From Chitinophagaceae bacterium UBA1953 (GTDB taxonomy: Bacteria; Bacteroidota; Bacteroidia; Chitinophagales; Chitinophagaceae): a stretch of 64,000 nucleotides of DNA. Numbering within the stretch: the first letter of the stretch is position 1; each line of letters starts with the position of its first letter. This document shows positions 25,420 through 34,729 of the stretch, one piece after another. The stretch is taken from NCBI GenBank assembly GCA_002336115.1, contig DDEN01000024.1, forward strand, positions 1-64,000. The letters are read 5' to 3'. The notes under the pieces are model-generated. The model did not search any database, was not told where the DNA came from, and saw only the letters and a list, made by a program, of their open reading frames with translations. The position numbers and the translations under genes were made by a program.

Positions 25420-26715
25420 TTATTTTGCTTCAGTCTTTGCTTTGTTTTTGCTCACGAAATAAAGTGTAATACCTAAAATAATCAAAGCAATTGAAATTAA
25501 CTCGGCTTGAGTTGGTTGAAAAGGAAGATCATGATATTTCGTATTCACCCTTATTTTTTCAATAAAAAACCGTTCAATTCCGGTTAAAACAAGATAGAGC
25601 GACACTAACCCGCCTGCAAGTTTTATTCTTTTCCGGGCATAAATAAGCACCCCAAAAAAGATCAGGCAAATAATAGTTTCATAAAACGGAGTTGGAAAAA
25701 CAGGTAATGGCAAGTAATTACAATGCTCTTCTTCATCACATCCCGGTAATCTTACACCCATACTGTTTACATTATGAGGATAAGTATATGCAACCATCCA
25801 TACAGGTAAAAAGGAAGGTGCTTTAAATGAAGCCGATGGTATATGATTAATATCTGTAACACCATTAAACTCCCGTTCAAGATAAGGTTTATTATTCTGC
25901 AATGCCTTTTCAAATTCGCCAGGTTCTGCCAGGCGAACTATTGCATTTGAATCAGTAACGTAAGCGCTATTAGGAATACCCCAGTCACCATCGCCAGCCA
26001 CCTGACACCCTATCCGTCCTATAGCATATGCAATCATCATTGCCGGGCCAAAAGCATCAGCAAGATGGCGAATTGAAATACCTTTTCGTTTTGCATAAAT
26101 AATAATAGCTGCTGCAGCGAAAATTAAACCACCATAAAATGTAAGACCGCTGAAAGATAGAAGCGAGCCCACTGGATCGGCTACAAACTCATTCCAGTTT
26201 TCGAGGTTATGGAAAATTTTTGCACCACCGAATCCAAAAACAGCCGCCATAACAGTCATATCACCTACCCGTTCGTGCGGCCATATACGAACCATTCGTT
26301 CTTCGGGTTTAGTGGTTTTCTGCTTATTCTTTTCGTACCAACGCATTCCTCCAAACAATAAGGCAAGTAAAATACCTGCTCCCCAGCTTCCCTGCGATGA
26401 AAATATGAACGATTGCGGATCAATTCCTTCATTACCAGCACTCAAAAAAGCGCCAATAATTTTGTATCCCATCAAAAAACCAATCAGGGCATTAAATATA
26501 ATTTCCGAAGGTGTTGCGGGTTTACCAAAAACCCGTTTTTCTTCTTTTGGTTGAAGAAAGCCCTGTTTTTCTCTACGTTGTAAACCTTTTGTAAGAACAA
26601 TAGCAGCAGCAATAAAGGAAATGGCAACAAAAAAACCAAAAGAGTTTAAAAACTTAAGCCATGCCGGAGCTGCTCCGAACACTTCCCTGAAGAAATAATA
26701 TAAATTAGGATACAT
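25420..26715 (-). CDS. lgt: Prolipoprotein diacylglyceryl transferase
   Basis: 431 residues, longer than typical Lgt (about 270-300), with at least seven membrane helices. The core signature GRIGCQVAGDGDWG is at about 230. The usual HGGL motif appears as FYGGL (about 195). Extra sequence includes a segment at about 40-150 and the loop VRLAEPGEFEKALQNNKPYLE through PGCDEEEHC between the signature and the last helices. It transfers diacylglycerol from phosphatidylglycerol to the lipobox Cys of prolipoproteins in the inner membrane. Long Lgt forms with such loops occur in Bacteroidetes. Confidence 0.9.
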   Translation of the reverse strand: MYPNLYYFFREVFGAAPAWLKFLNSFGFFVAISFIAAAIVLTKGLQRREKQGFLQPKEEKRVFGKPATPSEIIFNALIGFLMGYKIIGAFLSAGNEGIDPQSFIFSSQGSWGAGILLALLFGGMRWYEKNKQKTTKPEERMVRIWPHERVGDMTVMAAVFGFGGAKIFHNLENWNEFVADPVGSLLSFSGLTFYGGLIFAAAAIIIYAKRKGISIRHLADAFGPAMMIAYAIGRIGCQVAGDGDWGIPNSAYVTDSNAIVRLAEPGEFEKALQNNKPYLEREFNGVTDINHIPSASFKAPSFLPVWMVAYTYPHNVNSMGVRLPGCDEEEHCNYLPLPVFPTPFYETIICLIFFGVLIYARKRIKLAGGLVSLYLVLTGIERFFIEKIRVNTKYHDLPFQPTQAELISIALIILGITLYFVSKNKAKTEAK

Positions 26716-26784
26716 GTTCTTGATTTGAGTTGCAATGATAGGTTAAAATCCTGTATTGAAATGTGAAATCACGCACAGCTCTTT

Positions 26785-28215
26785 TCAGCTTTTCAGTAAA
26801 GAAGGATTTTTTTCTGATGTTTCAAGAATAAATTCTCCAAACAGTGTATTCGCCCAGGCAAACCACTTTCGTGAAAATTTTGAAGCATCATCTTTATGAA
26901 AAGATTCATGAATAAATCCCGTGCCCGCATGTGTATGCAACAACATATCAATACAGTGCTTTATTTCTTTCTCATCAATACTTGTAATTCCACGTAAAAT
27001 AATGCTCATTGGCCAGATGGTATCAAACCCTGTATGCGGACCGCCAATTCCTTCTGCAACCTTTCCTTTATAAAAGAATGGATTATTTTCTGACAACACC
27101 ACTTTTCTTGTATTCAGGTAAAGCGGATCATTTGCTTTTACTGCGCCTAAATATGGTAACGAAAGCAAGGAAGGAACATTTGCATCATCCATTAAATGAA
27201 AACTTCCAAAACCGTTTACTTCAAAAGCAATGATACGGCCAAGTTTGGGATGATTGATAATTCCATCCTGTAAATAGGCTTTGCTTACCTGCTTCTGTAA
27301 CTGCTTTGCTTCAAGTGCAAGCTTTGTATCATTCAATGCCGGCAATGAAAGTAAAGTGGATAGTTTGCCCAACACTTCTATTGCAAACAGATTACTCGGA
27401 ATAAGATATGGAAAAAGAGTGCTGTCATCGCTTGGCCTGAATGTAGAACAGATCATACCATTGGGCTTTGCAGGATAGCCATAGCCGCTTAACGGCACAC
27501 CATCTGTGGCCCACGCTGTTGAACGTTGAAAACTATATGGCCCACGACTATTTATGCGTTGCTGCTCCTTAAATGTTTGCAAAACAAGCCGCATAGCCTG
27601 CTTCCAGTCGCCGTCAAAAACAGTCGTATCGCCCGTTTCTTTCCAATATCCATGTGCAAGACGGATTGGGTAACACAAACTGTCGATTTCCCATTTACGC
27701 TCATGTATTCCCGGTTTCATGGCAGTGAGATCATTTTTCCATTCACTCACTTTATTTACATCTTTATAAAATGCGTTGGCATAAGGATCGAGCAGAATAC
27801 ACTTTGTTTGCCGGTTAATTACCCCTTTAATCAGTTCCTGCAATGGCTTATCATTTTTAATAAGCGAAAGATAAGGCCACACCTGGGCAGTACTGTCACG
27901 CAGCCACATTGCATCAATATCACCTGTTATAACATAGGTATCAGGTTTACCATTGATGATTTCAAAGTCAACTGTTGTGTCAAGTGTATTGGGAAAACAG
28001 TTCTCAAACATCCATGCCAGTTCGGGATTGCTGATTTGCTTTTTAATACGAAGGATCGTTTCTTCTACTGATTTACTGGTAAATTTCCTTTCTGCAATAG
28101 GTGGCCTGTTTGATTCAAATGCAGATTGCTTTCCGGCAAAAAGCCTTGAACGATCAATTACTAATCCTGCGGATAATAAACCGGCTGATTGCAAAAACTG
28201 CCTGCGGGTTTTCAT
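26785..28215 (-). CDS. Glycoside hydrolase family 125 (exo-alpha-1,6-mannosidase-like)
   Basis: 476 residues. The N-terminus MKTRRQFLQSAGLLSAGLVI is a Tat-like signal (RRQFLQ), suggesting periplasmic action. The catalytic region includes DIDAMWLRDSTAQVWPYL (about 113-130) and the closing KWFAWANTLFGEFI (about 452-465), hallmarks of GH125, an (alpha/alpha)6 barrel that removes alpha-1,6-linked mannose by inversion. No other polysaccharide-utilisation genes are adjacent. Confidence 0.85.
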   Translation of the reverse strand: MKTRRQFLQSAGLLSAGLVIDRSRLFAGKQSAFESNRPPIAERKFTSKSVEETILRIKKQISNPELAWMFENCFPNTLDTTVDFEIINGKPDTYVITGDIDAMWLRDSTAQVWPYLSLIKNDKPLQELIKGVINRQTKCILLDPYANAFYKDVNKVSEWKNDLTAMKPGIHERKWEIDSLCYPIRLAHGYWKETGDTTVFDGDWKQAMRLVLQTFKEQQRINSRGPYSFQRSTAWATDGVPLSGYGYPAKPNGMICSTFRPSDDSTLFPYLIPSNLFAIEVLGKLSTLLSLPALNDTKLALEAKQLQKQVSKAYLQDGIINHPKLGRIIAFEVNGFGSFHLMDDANVPSLLSLPYLGAVKANDPLYLNTRKVVLSENNPFFYKGKVAEGIGGPHTGFDTIWPMSIILRGITSIDEKEIKHCIDMLLHTHAGTGFIHESFHKDDASKFSRKWFAWANTLFGEFILETSEKNPSLLKS

Positions 28216-28281
28216 ACTGTTCGTTTATTATTGATGATTTAATGAGTACACAATCTAAGAACAAAATGAACAATAAAAAAA

Positions 28282-28305
28282 ATCCCCGGCTTTTGAACCG
28301 GGGAT
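28282..28305 (-). terminator. Intrinsic terminator of the bacilliredoxin gene
   Basis: atccccgg and ccggggat around an eight-base loop, followed on the minus strand by a run of T. Confidence 0.8.
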
Positions 28306-28326
28306 CATCTGCTGAGTTATATTTTA

Positions 28327-28743
28327 TCAGTTGCAATACTCTTCAAATGCACCAATGAGGTTTTGTGCAATCATTTGTGCAGGTCGGCCTTCAATATTAT
28401 GACGCTCGATAAAATGCACCAACTGGCCATCTTTAAACAAAGCAATTGATGGTGAACTTGGAGGATAAGGCAACAGATGTTCACGGATTTTTTTCACTGC
28501 ATCTGTATCAAAACCTGCAAAACTGGTTAACAGTTGATCCGGACGCTTTCCACTGTTATTAACAGCCATTAATACACCTGGTCTTGCACTTCCTGCTGAA
28601 CAACCGCAAACTGAATTGATAAAAACTAAACTTGTTCCCTTTTGAGTCAGAGCTGCATCAACAGCTTCGGGAGTTAATAATTCATCGAAGCCACCTTCGA
28701 TCATTTCTTCCTTCATTGGGAGAACTATTTCTGCTGGATACAT
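28327..28743 (-). CDS. BrxA/BrxB-family bacilliredoxin
   Basis: 138 residues with a thioredoxin-like fold and the C-G-C active site in NSVCGCSAGSARPG at about residue 50. Members de-bacillithiolate proteins in bacillithiol-containing bacteria, and Bacteroidetes are among those reported to make bacillithiol. LVFINSVCGC after ALTQKGTS and the C-terminal VHFIERHNIEGR are characteristic. It is monocistronic, with its own promoter and terminator. Confidence 0.85.
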   Translation of the reverse strand: MYPAEIVLPMKEEMIEGGFDELLTPEAVDAALTQKGTSLVFINSVCGCSAGSARPGVLMAVNNSGKRPDQLLTSFAGFDTDAVKKIREHLLPYPPSSPSIALFKDGQLVHFIERHNIEGRPAQMIAQNLIGAFEEYCN

Positions 28744-28768
28744 AGTTGATTATTTTTTTGATAAGCAT

Positions 28769-28798
28769 CAAAATTAAAATAAAAGTTGCAACAGCAAT
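28769..28798 (-). promoter_or_regulatory. Promoter of the bacilliredoxin gene
   Basis: On the minus strand ATTG, 18 bases, then TAATTTTG, ending 25 bases before the start codon. The -7 half is a perfect match to the phylum consensus. Confidence 0.45.
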
Positions 28799-28946
28799 CA
28801 AAAGAAGAAATTATGTCACATTAAATTGCAATTAGTTGACTTTTTGTCGCATAAAAAGCGCAAAATAGGAACAGATGTCGTAAAAAAATGAATGGAATAT
28901 GGTTTGATGAAGCTATACCAAATTATAAACAATAAAAATTAATACT

Positions 28947-29378
28947 ATGACATTGGTAAAAGTTCACAACCCGGTTCAAAAAAACATCAACACTTTCTTT
29001 GATGAATTTTTTAATGAATTACCAGCTTTTGGTAAAACAGTCAACAACCTGTTTACACCTGCTGTAAATATTGTTGAAACTGCAGATGCTTATCATCTTG
29101 AATTAAATGCTCCCGGCCGTAACAAAGAAGATTTTACAATTACTGTTGACAAAGGTCTTCTTACAGTTGGTTATGAAAAGAAAGAAGAAATGAAGAGTGA
29201 AGATGTAAAAGTTGTACGTAGAGAATTTAATTATCAAAGCTTCAAACGCAGCTTTACAATTGATGATAAGATCAATGCTGAAGCTATTCAGGCAAAATAT
29301 GAAGATGGTCTGTTAAAATTATTATTGCCCAAAGCAGTTGAAGTAAAAGAACCTGTAAAACAGATTTCAATTCAGTAA
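28947..29378 (+). CDS. Hsp20/alpha-crystallin small heat-shock protein
   Basis: 143 residues. The alpha-crystallin domain (about 38-135) includes NIVETADAYHLELNAPGRNKEDFTITVD (seen as IVETADAYHLELNAPGR) and the closing AKYEDGLLKLLLPK. The C-terminal ISI is the I-x-I anchor for oligomer assembly. It is an ATP-independent holdase. No CIRCE-like repeat is seen upstream. A terminator follows. Confidence 0.9.
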   Translation: MTLVKVHNPVQKNINTFFDEFFNELPAFGKTVNNLFTPAVNIVETADAYHLELNAPGRNKEDFTITVDKGLLTVGYEKKEEMKSEDVKVVRREFNYQSFKRSFTIDDKINAEAIQAKYEDGLLKLLLPKAVEVKEPVKQISIQ

Positions 29379-29421
29379 ATAAAAATTTTGCTTGATTATA
29401 GCAAGTTGGTTTTGGTTTTAC

Positions 29422-29449
29422 TCCCGGTGTATTTACGCCGGGATTTTTT
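29422..29449 (+). terminator. Intrinsic terminator of the Hsp20 gene
   Basis: tcccggtgt pairs with acgccggga (one G-T) around attt, followed by six T. Confidence 0.85.
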
Positions 29450-29501
29450 GTTAAAACAACAAGTGTTTCAACTGACAATGAGTATATTCGCAACTATTAG
29501 T

Positions 29502-30749
29502 ATGAAAAAGATAGGTACATTTTTTTTGCTTTTACTTGCATTACAACAGCTAAAAGCACAGGAAACAAAAGACACAATCATCATCAGCAATATAGCAGAC
29601 ACTCTGCTGCGCATCCGCAATCTTAATCCGTACTTTACAGTACATGTTGACAGTTCGCTTAACTATAAACTTGAAATAAATAAAGATCAGAAAAACTTTT
29701 ACTGGTTTTTAAAAAACTCACCGCTTGGATTACGAATCAATAAGGATAATGGCTTACTTACTTTCAAGGCAGATAAATCTTATTTCCTTTCAGGCAAACT
29801 GAAATATGATGCAGAATATAAAGTTCAGCTTGGTGTTCAAAACCTGAACAATCCAAAAGAACGGATTGACACTTCATTCACTATTGTTTTCTTTAATACA
29901 GAAATTATTCCGTCAAAAATAAGGCCCTCGGTTTCCAATACAGTACATGTAGATGAAGGCGACAGTATCCGTTTTCAGCTTAGTTGCGAAAACGGAAATT
30001 TCCCAATCGAAATCCTCAATTTTGAAAGCAGCATACCGATAAAAACAACATCACCCATCACGAAGTGTGGGGATGAATTTGCATGGAGCGCACCGTATGA
30101 TTTTGTAAAAGATTCTGATTCAGGAAAAGTAAAAATTGTGAAACTCCTTTTTACCGGTTCTGATAAGTTCAGAAACAGGGATAGCGCCATCGTACGTCTT
30201 GTTGTACATGAAGCAATTAATTATCCATTGAAAAAACAGGAATACGATAAGGTAGTAACAGATTATAAAAGATATATTCAGATATTAAAATACACGTTCC
30301 GCACTCTTGATAAAAAAATCAGGAAAACAAAAAATTCAAGAATAGCGTTTGATATGACAGCTTCATCATCAGCGCTGGCGGGAACAGTTTTAAGCACTTC
30401 AGCAAGCGATCAGCAAAAAAATCTCGGTCGCATTTTTCCGGCAGTTGGTGTTACACTTGTACCGGTAAAGGAGGCCGTATCGCCCAATAAAGTAAACGAT
30501 CAGAACTCAGTATCATTAGTACGTACAAGCATTAGAAGACTGGAATATATTCTACAGGAAAACGCATTAATTGGTGAAAAAGACCCCGATATTATTCAGA
30601 AAACAACCAAGCTGAAAACAGATCTGAAACAGATACAACTTCAGCTTATTGATGTACCGCTGGAAGAACTACAGGACGATGCACAGGATGCAGATAAATA
30701 CTTCAACAATCCCAAAGTAAACAAAAAATACAGGAACAAAAAAAACTGA
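29502..30749 (+). CDS. Secreted hypothetical protein with Ig-like modules and helical tail
   Basis: 415 residues from the ATG at 29502, chosen because it gives a clean signal peptide (MKKIGTFFLLLLALQQLKAQ); earlier in-frame starts overlap the Hsp20 terminator. Residues about 30-140 and 145-235 look like two beta-sandwich modules of the cadherin or Ig type. The C-terminal 180 residues are helical and charged (DYKRYIQILKYTFRTLDKKI) with one short Ala/Ser-rich segment (TASSSALAGTVLSTSAS) that could be a membrane hairpin. No family recognised. It has no obvious operon partner. Confidence 0.6.
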   Translation: MKKIGTFFLLLLALQQLKAQETKDTIIISNIADTLLRIRNLNPYFTVHVDSSLNYKLEINKDQKNFYWFLKNSPLGLRINKDNGLLTFKADKSYFLSGKLKYDAEYKVQLGVQNLNNPKERIDTSFTIVFFNTEIIPSKIRPSVSNTVHVDEGDSIRFQLSCENGNFPIEILNFESSIPIKTTSPITKCGDEFAWSAPYDFVKDSDSGKVKIVKLLFTGSDKFRNRDSAIVRLVVHEAINYPLKKQEYDKVVTDYKRYIQILKYTFRTLDKKIRKTKNSRIAFDMTASSSALAGTVLSTSASDQQKNLGRIFPAVGVTLVPVKEAVSPNKVNDQNSVSLVRTSIRRLEYILQENALIGEKDPDIIQKTTKLKTDLKQIQLQLIDVPLEELQDDAQDADKYFNNPKVNKKYRNKKN

Positions 30750-30833
30750 TGGTTCATTTTGCCTTTTAAAAAAGAGCGAAGAAATAAACTGAATTTGAAA
30801 ATGAATTATAATTAATACCGTAATTATTCAACA

Positions 30834-33650
30834 TTAAAACAAATTATTTTTTTCTCCTGCAGGGGTTCCTGTTTTCGTAAAGTTTTTATTATAATCTTTA
30901 CGAAATATGTAAAAAAAGGAAAACCCGGCAGGTAAGCCTATAGTAAATTTATTTCCTGCATATCCAAAACTCCCATCGCTGATTTTTCCAGAGAAAGAAT
31001 CCCACAGTTCTAAATACATGCCTTTACCATCTCTGAATTCAATCGTGTACTGCTGAGAGGTGTTTGTTTGATTGGCGATAAAATAAATTTCTTCATTATT
31101 TATTTTACGGTGAGCCCAGGCAAGTGAATGATCTGTTTCCGTTTCAATTACAACATCTTTTTCAACACCAAGTCTGCTGAAATCAGCATCAGTAAAAGGT
31201 GTGAGTGCCAGTGTTCCTTTTTTGCCCGGCTTCAGAATCTCATTTATAATATTTTTCAATTCATTGTTACTGTCATTCATTCCTGTACCCAACGTATAAT
31301 CCCTACTCATAATAATCTTTGCCCCATCATTCAGCAACTGCAATATTTTTCTTGCTACTACTAACGACATAGAATGGCTATTAGAATTCATCGGATAATC
31401 ATCAGGGAACACAAGTACTGCATAAGTTGCTCCACCAGGTAGTACCACCCTCCCATCCTTAACTTTCATCATCAGCAACGCATCCGGACTAAATGAATCG
31501 TAACTGTAACCATTTAGTGGATCAGCCCGATTTGTTAAATTTTTCTTGTCATCTTCTATTTCCTTATTTCCGAAAAATCCAGGCAATGTATTCACAATCG
31601 TGCCGGGCAATAAGGAACGTCGTGGCAATCGTTCACCGGTAAATACAGCAATATCAACAACAGGATTTCCCATTTGCAGCAAAGCCTGGCAGCGGGCTAA
31701 ATAATCAATCCATTCTTTGTTTTGCTTCTGCCATTTCTCATTATACCGGTAGTATATTTCCATACTATCCAGCTCAGAACTTGGGTCAGGATTATGTACA
31801 AAAGTATTTACTACAACTCTGTTTACACCAAGAGCAAAAATTCTGTCAACGTTTATTTTTAACCCATTTACAGAATCATTCAATACATGCTGCTCTGTTT
31901 TAAACAAGTTAGTCTCTATTATTTTCTTGCCATAAATATGAGCGTCACTTACTGCATTAGAGATATCGTTTAGTCTGTCATTTTCCCCATTAGTAAGATA
32001 AAAAGAACCTGTTTGAAAATCAGCATGTTTATAACGCAATAACCCATCGCCCAGCATTAAAGGCGCATCAGTTTCAGGACTTATTTTAAAACCTTTTATA
32101 CGTGCTTCATTTTTGATTACAGTATAAAAAACATCATTAACAAGTTCTGCAATGGTTTTTCGTACATCGTACAATATCTTTTCAGAAGTTGCAGCATCCT
32201 GTACCGGCACACCAGCCATAACAAGCAGGTATGGCATGAGATCATACCCTCTGCGTTTTTTAAATTCTGCAGGGAAATTATTACTCCAGTTCTGGCTTCC
32301 ACATTCCCAATTGCTGACATGCAGATGCTTCAACACTTCCTTTGCAGGTAAAGGATTTGTTTGCGAAAATACTTTTACGAACCAGTTACTGAACTGCAGT
32401 TTAACTGCATCGGCATTAAACATATCACATTCAAGTTCCCAACCCTTCCCTTCTGAATTAGTTGTACAACCAGTTGATGTATGTCCCATACGTACTATCA
32501 CCCAATCACCCGCAACAGGAGGTGTCCAGTTAAGGTTTCCTTCAGCATCCATTTTATCAGTTATGTTCAGAATACTTTTCAGTGGAACAGCAGCATCAAC
32601 AGGCACCTGCTCTTCAGTTGTATTTTTGCTGAAGCTCCATATAGAACCATTCTTTGATTCGTATTGATGAATAACAGGTTCATCACTTAAATGAATACCA
32701 GATAATTGAAGAGAAGATTTCCATTCATTTACACCGATATGTTGTTTGCCAGGTTCGGTTACTTCTTTCTCATAAACAAAACGATAATATTTTGCTGTTG
32801 TGGAAGGTATAGCATAGGTAACTTCCAGTTCATTATCCTGCCGGTTATGATACGGGACTTCAAGCCTTGAAACAGTAGTAAATTTTTTTCCATCATCGCT
32901 TGACTGTACAAGCAGATTCACGGCCTGTAAATTTTTCCCACCGGTACAGATCTTAACAGAACGACAGGTATAAGCCTGCGGATATTTATACTGTATCCAG
33001 CATGATGAATCACTCGTGAATAGTTCTTTTCCAAAATGACGGAATGCAAGAAATGATACTTTTGAACCGCTGCTTGAAGTTACTTTGGGTACAGGAATCA
33101 CTTCGCAAAAAGCATTGATGCAATTTGCTGGATAAGCAAAAACAGAAATGTCTTTATAGTAATTATTAAAATCCTCTGGTTGCAGCAGATTAATCTTATT
33201 CGTGTCGCCTTCTTTGATATAAGTCTTGCTCCAGACTAATTTCTGCTTCGACAGTTCTGGTGTAATCCATTTCCCGGCAGCTAAAGAAAATCCGGCATTC
33301 AGATTCATTTCAAGCTGAAGGTTTAAACGCTTTGCTTCCTGCATGGCAAATTTCACCATTGACCAAAAAGCAGGCGTAAACTGATTTATAGAAGGATGAA
33401 AGAGATTTGAAGAAGAAGTATCAGCAGCAGGAATTAGGTAAACACCTCCAATGCCTGTTTTCTTTATAACCTCAAGGTCGGCAGTAATTCCTTCTTTTGA
33501 TACAACTCCATTTAGCCAGTACCATGAAACCAAGGGCTTAGCAGATGCAGGAGGATTTAAAAAATTTTTCTCAATAGTTGTTTGTGCGTGTAAATGGGGG
33601 TAAAGCAAACTATTAATCAAAAACAATATCAGCAATATCTTTCTGTACAT
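30834..33650 (-). CDS. GH106-type alpha-L-rhamnosidase-like glycoside hydrolase
   Basis: 938 residues from the ATG at 33650, with a signal peptide ending at LHAQ. The opening PLVSWYWLNGVVSKEGITADL and IGGVYLIPA is the conserved start of the GH106 catalytic barrel. The carbohydrate-binding-like insert (about 330-470) and a C-terminal beta domain fit these multi-domain enzymes. They act on rhamnose-containing polysaccharides in the periplasm. No other carbohydrate genes neighbour it. Family call is from memory of the WYWLNG signature; substrate is unproven. Confidence 0.75.
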   Translation of the reverse strand: MYRKILLILFLINSLLYPHLHAQTTIEKNFLNPPASAKPLVSWYWLNGVVSKEGITADLEVIKKTGIGGVYLIPAADTSSSNLFHPSINQFTPAFWSMVKFAMQEAKRLNLQLEMNLNAGFSLAAGKWITPELSKQKLVWSKTYIKEGDTNKINLLQPEDFNNYYKDISVFAYPANCINAFCEVIPVPKVTSSSGSKVSFLAFRHFGKELFTSDSSCWIQYKYPQAYTCRSVKICTGGKNLQAVNLLVQSSDDGKKFTTVSRLEVPYHNRQDNELEVTYAIPSTTAKYYRFVYEKEVTEPGKQHIGVNEWKSSLQLSGIHLSDEPVIHQYESKNGSIWSFSKNTTEEQVPVDAAVPLKSILNITDKMDAEGNLNWTPPVAGDWVIVRMGHTSTGCTTNSEGKGWELECDMFNADAVKLQFSNWFVKVFSQTNPLPAKEVLKHLHVSNWECGSQNWSNNFPAEFKKRRGYDLMPYLLVMAGVPVQDAATSEKILYDVRKTIAELVNDVFYTVIKNEARIKGFKISPETDAPLMLGDGLLRYKHADFQTGSFYLTNGENDRLNDISNAVSDAHIYGKKIIETNLFKTEQHVLNDSVNGLKINVDRIFALGVNRVVVNTFVHNPDPSSELDSMEIYYRYNEKWQKQNKEWIDYLARCQALLQMGNPVVDIAVFTGERLPRRSLLPGTIVNTLPGFFGNKEIEDDKKNLTNRADPLNGYSYDSFSPDALLMMKVKDGRVVLPGGATYAVLVFPDDYPMNSNSHSMSLVVARKILQLLNDGAKIIMSRDYTLGTGMNDSNNELKNIINEILKPGKKGTLALTPFTDADFSRLGVEKDVVIETETDHSLAWAHRKINNEEIYFIANQTNTSQQYTIEFRDGKGMYLELWDSFSGKISDGSFGYAGNKFTIGLPAGFSFFYIFRKDYNKNFTKTGTPAGEKNNLF

Positions 33651-33814
33651 CAGCAAACAAATTCATAAATCAAACTGCTAAGTTACTCTTTCCTGCACCA
33701 ACAGAAACGTTATTGAAGTGCTGTTTTACATCTTTTTTTGGTATTGTAACCTTACTGAATCAACTCATACACAATGCTTGGCTTTGGCAATTATAAAACT
33801 TACAACCAACAAAA

Positions 33815-33838
33815 AGCCCCGGCAATAGTGCTGGGGCT
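33815..33838 (-). terminator. Terminator of the sdh operon
   Basis: agccccggca and tgctggggct pair with one G-T, followed on the minus strand by tttttg. Confidence 0.8.
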
Positions 33839-33861
33839 ATAATAAGAAAAATTTTCTCTGT

Positions 33862-34626
33862 TTATTTGTCCGATACCAAACCAGCACAGGTATAATCAAG
33901 ATTTAAACGTGCAATGTTTGTAATGGAAATTTCTTTGGGACAAACCGCTTCACAAGCACCAGTATTTGTACATGCTCCAAAACCTTCTTTATCCATTTGT
34001 GCAACCATGTTCATTACCCTTGTTTTACGTTCGGGCTGGCCCTGTGGTAACAAATTAAGATGAGCGGCTTTTGCACTCAAAAATAACATAGCCGAAGAGT
34101 TTTTACAAGCAGCAACGCATGCTCCACAACCAATACAGGCTGCTGCTGCAAACGAAGCATCTGCTTTTGCTTTTTCAATTGGCAGAGCATTTGCATCAAC
34201 TGCATTACCTGTATTTACACTGATATAACCACCAGCCTGTATAATACGATCAAAAGCAGTGCGGTCAACCATTAAATCTTTAATGATTGGAAAAGCATTT
34301 GCTCTCCAGGGCTCTACCACAATGGTTTCTCCTTCGCTGAAGGCACGCATGTGCAACTGGCAGGTAGTATTGGCTTCCCATGGTCCATGCGGACGGCCAT
34401 TGATATACATACTGCACATACCGCAAATACCTTCACGACAATCATGATCGAAGGCAATAGGATCTTTATCTTCTGCAATAAGTTCCTCATTCAGCACATC
34501 AAACATTTCAAGAAAACTCATTTCCTGTGAAATATTTTTTACATCGTACGTTTCAAAACCACCTTTATCGGTACTGTTTTTCTGACGCCAAACTTTCAGT
34601 TTAAGATTTATGTTTTGATGTTCCAT
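33862..34626 (-). CDS. sdhB: Succinate dehydrogenase/fumarate reductase iron-sulfur subunit
   Basis: 254 residues. The N-terminal [2Fe-2S] ferredoxin domain carries CREGICGMCSMYINGRPHGP. The C-terminal part carries the two cluster motifs CIGCGACVAAC and CTNTGACEAVCP for [4Fe-4S] and [3Fe-4S]. It passes electrons between SdhA and the membrane cytochrome. It is last in the order sdhC-sdhA-sdhB. The gap before it holds a palindromic repeat. Confidence 0.95.
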   Translation of the reverse strand: MEHQNINLKLKVWRQKNSTDKGGFETYDVKNISQEMSFLEMFDVLNEELIAEDKDPIAFDHDCREGICGMCSMYINGRPHGPWEANTTCQLHMRAFSEGETIVVEPWRANAFPIIKDLMVDRTAFDRIIQAGGYISVNTGNAVDANALPIEKAKADASFAAAACIGCGACVAACKNSSAMLFLSAKAAHLNLLPQGQPERKTRVMNMVAQMDKEGFGACTNTGACEAVCPKEISITNIARLNLDYTCAGLVSDK

Positions 34627-34706
34627 ATTAACCTCTATCCCCCTATTAGGGATTTTTAAGTTTAAAATTATTTATAAAGAACCTTTTATTCAAACTGTAT
34701 ATCTCG

Positions 34707-34728
34707 CTCCCCTTCAGGGGTTGGGGGC
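34707..34728 (+). repeat. GGGG palindromic element, intergenic copy (sdhA-sdhB gap)
   Basis: Reads ctccccttcaggggtt followed by gggggc. It is the same 22-bp element as at 45440-45461, and one or two bases away from the four in-frame copies inside thrA, thrB and thrC. A decayed relative may lie at 34634-34655. Confidence 0.8.
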
Positions 34729-34729
34729 A

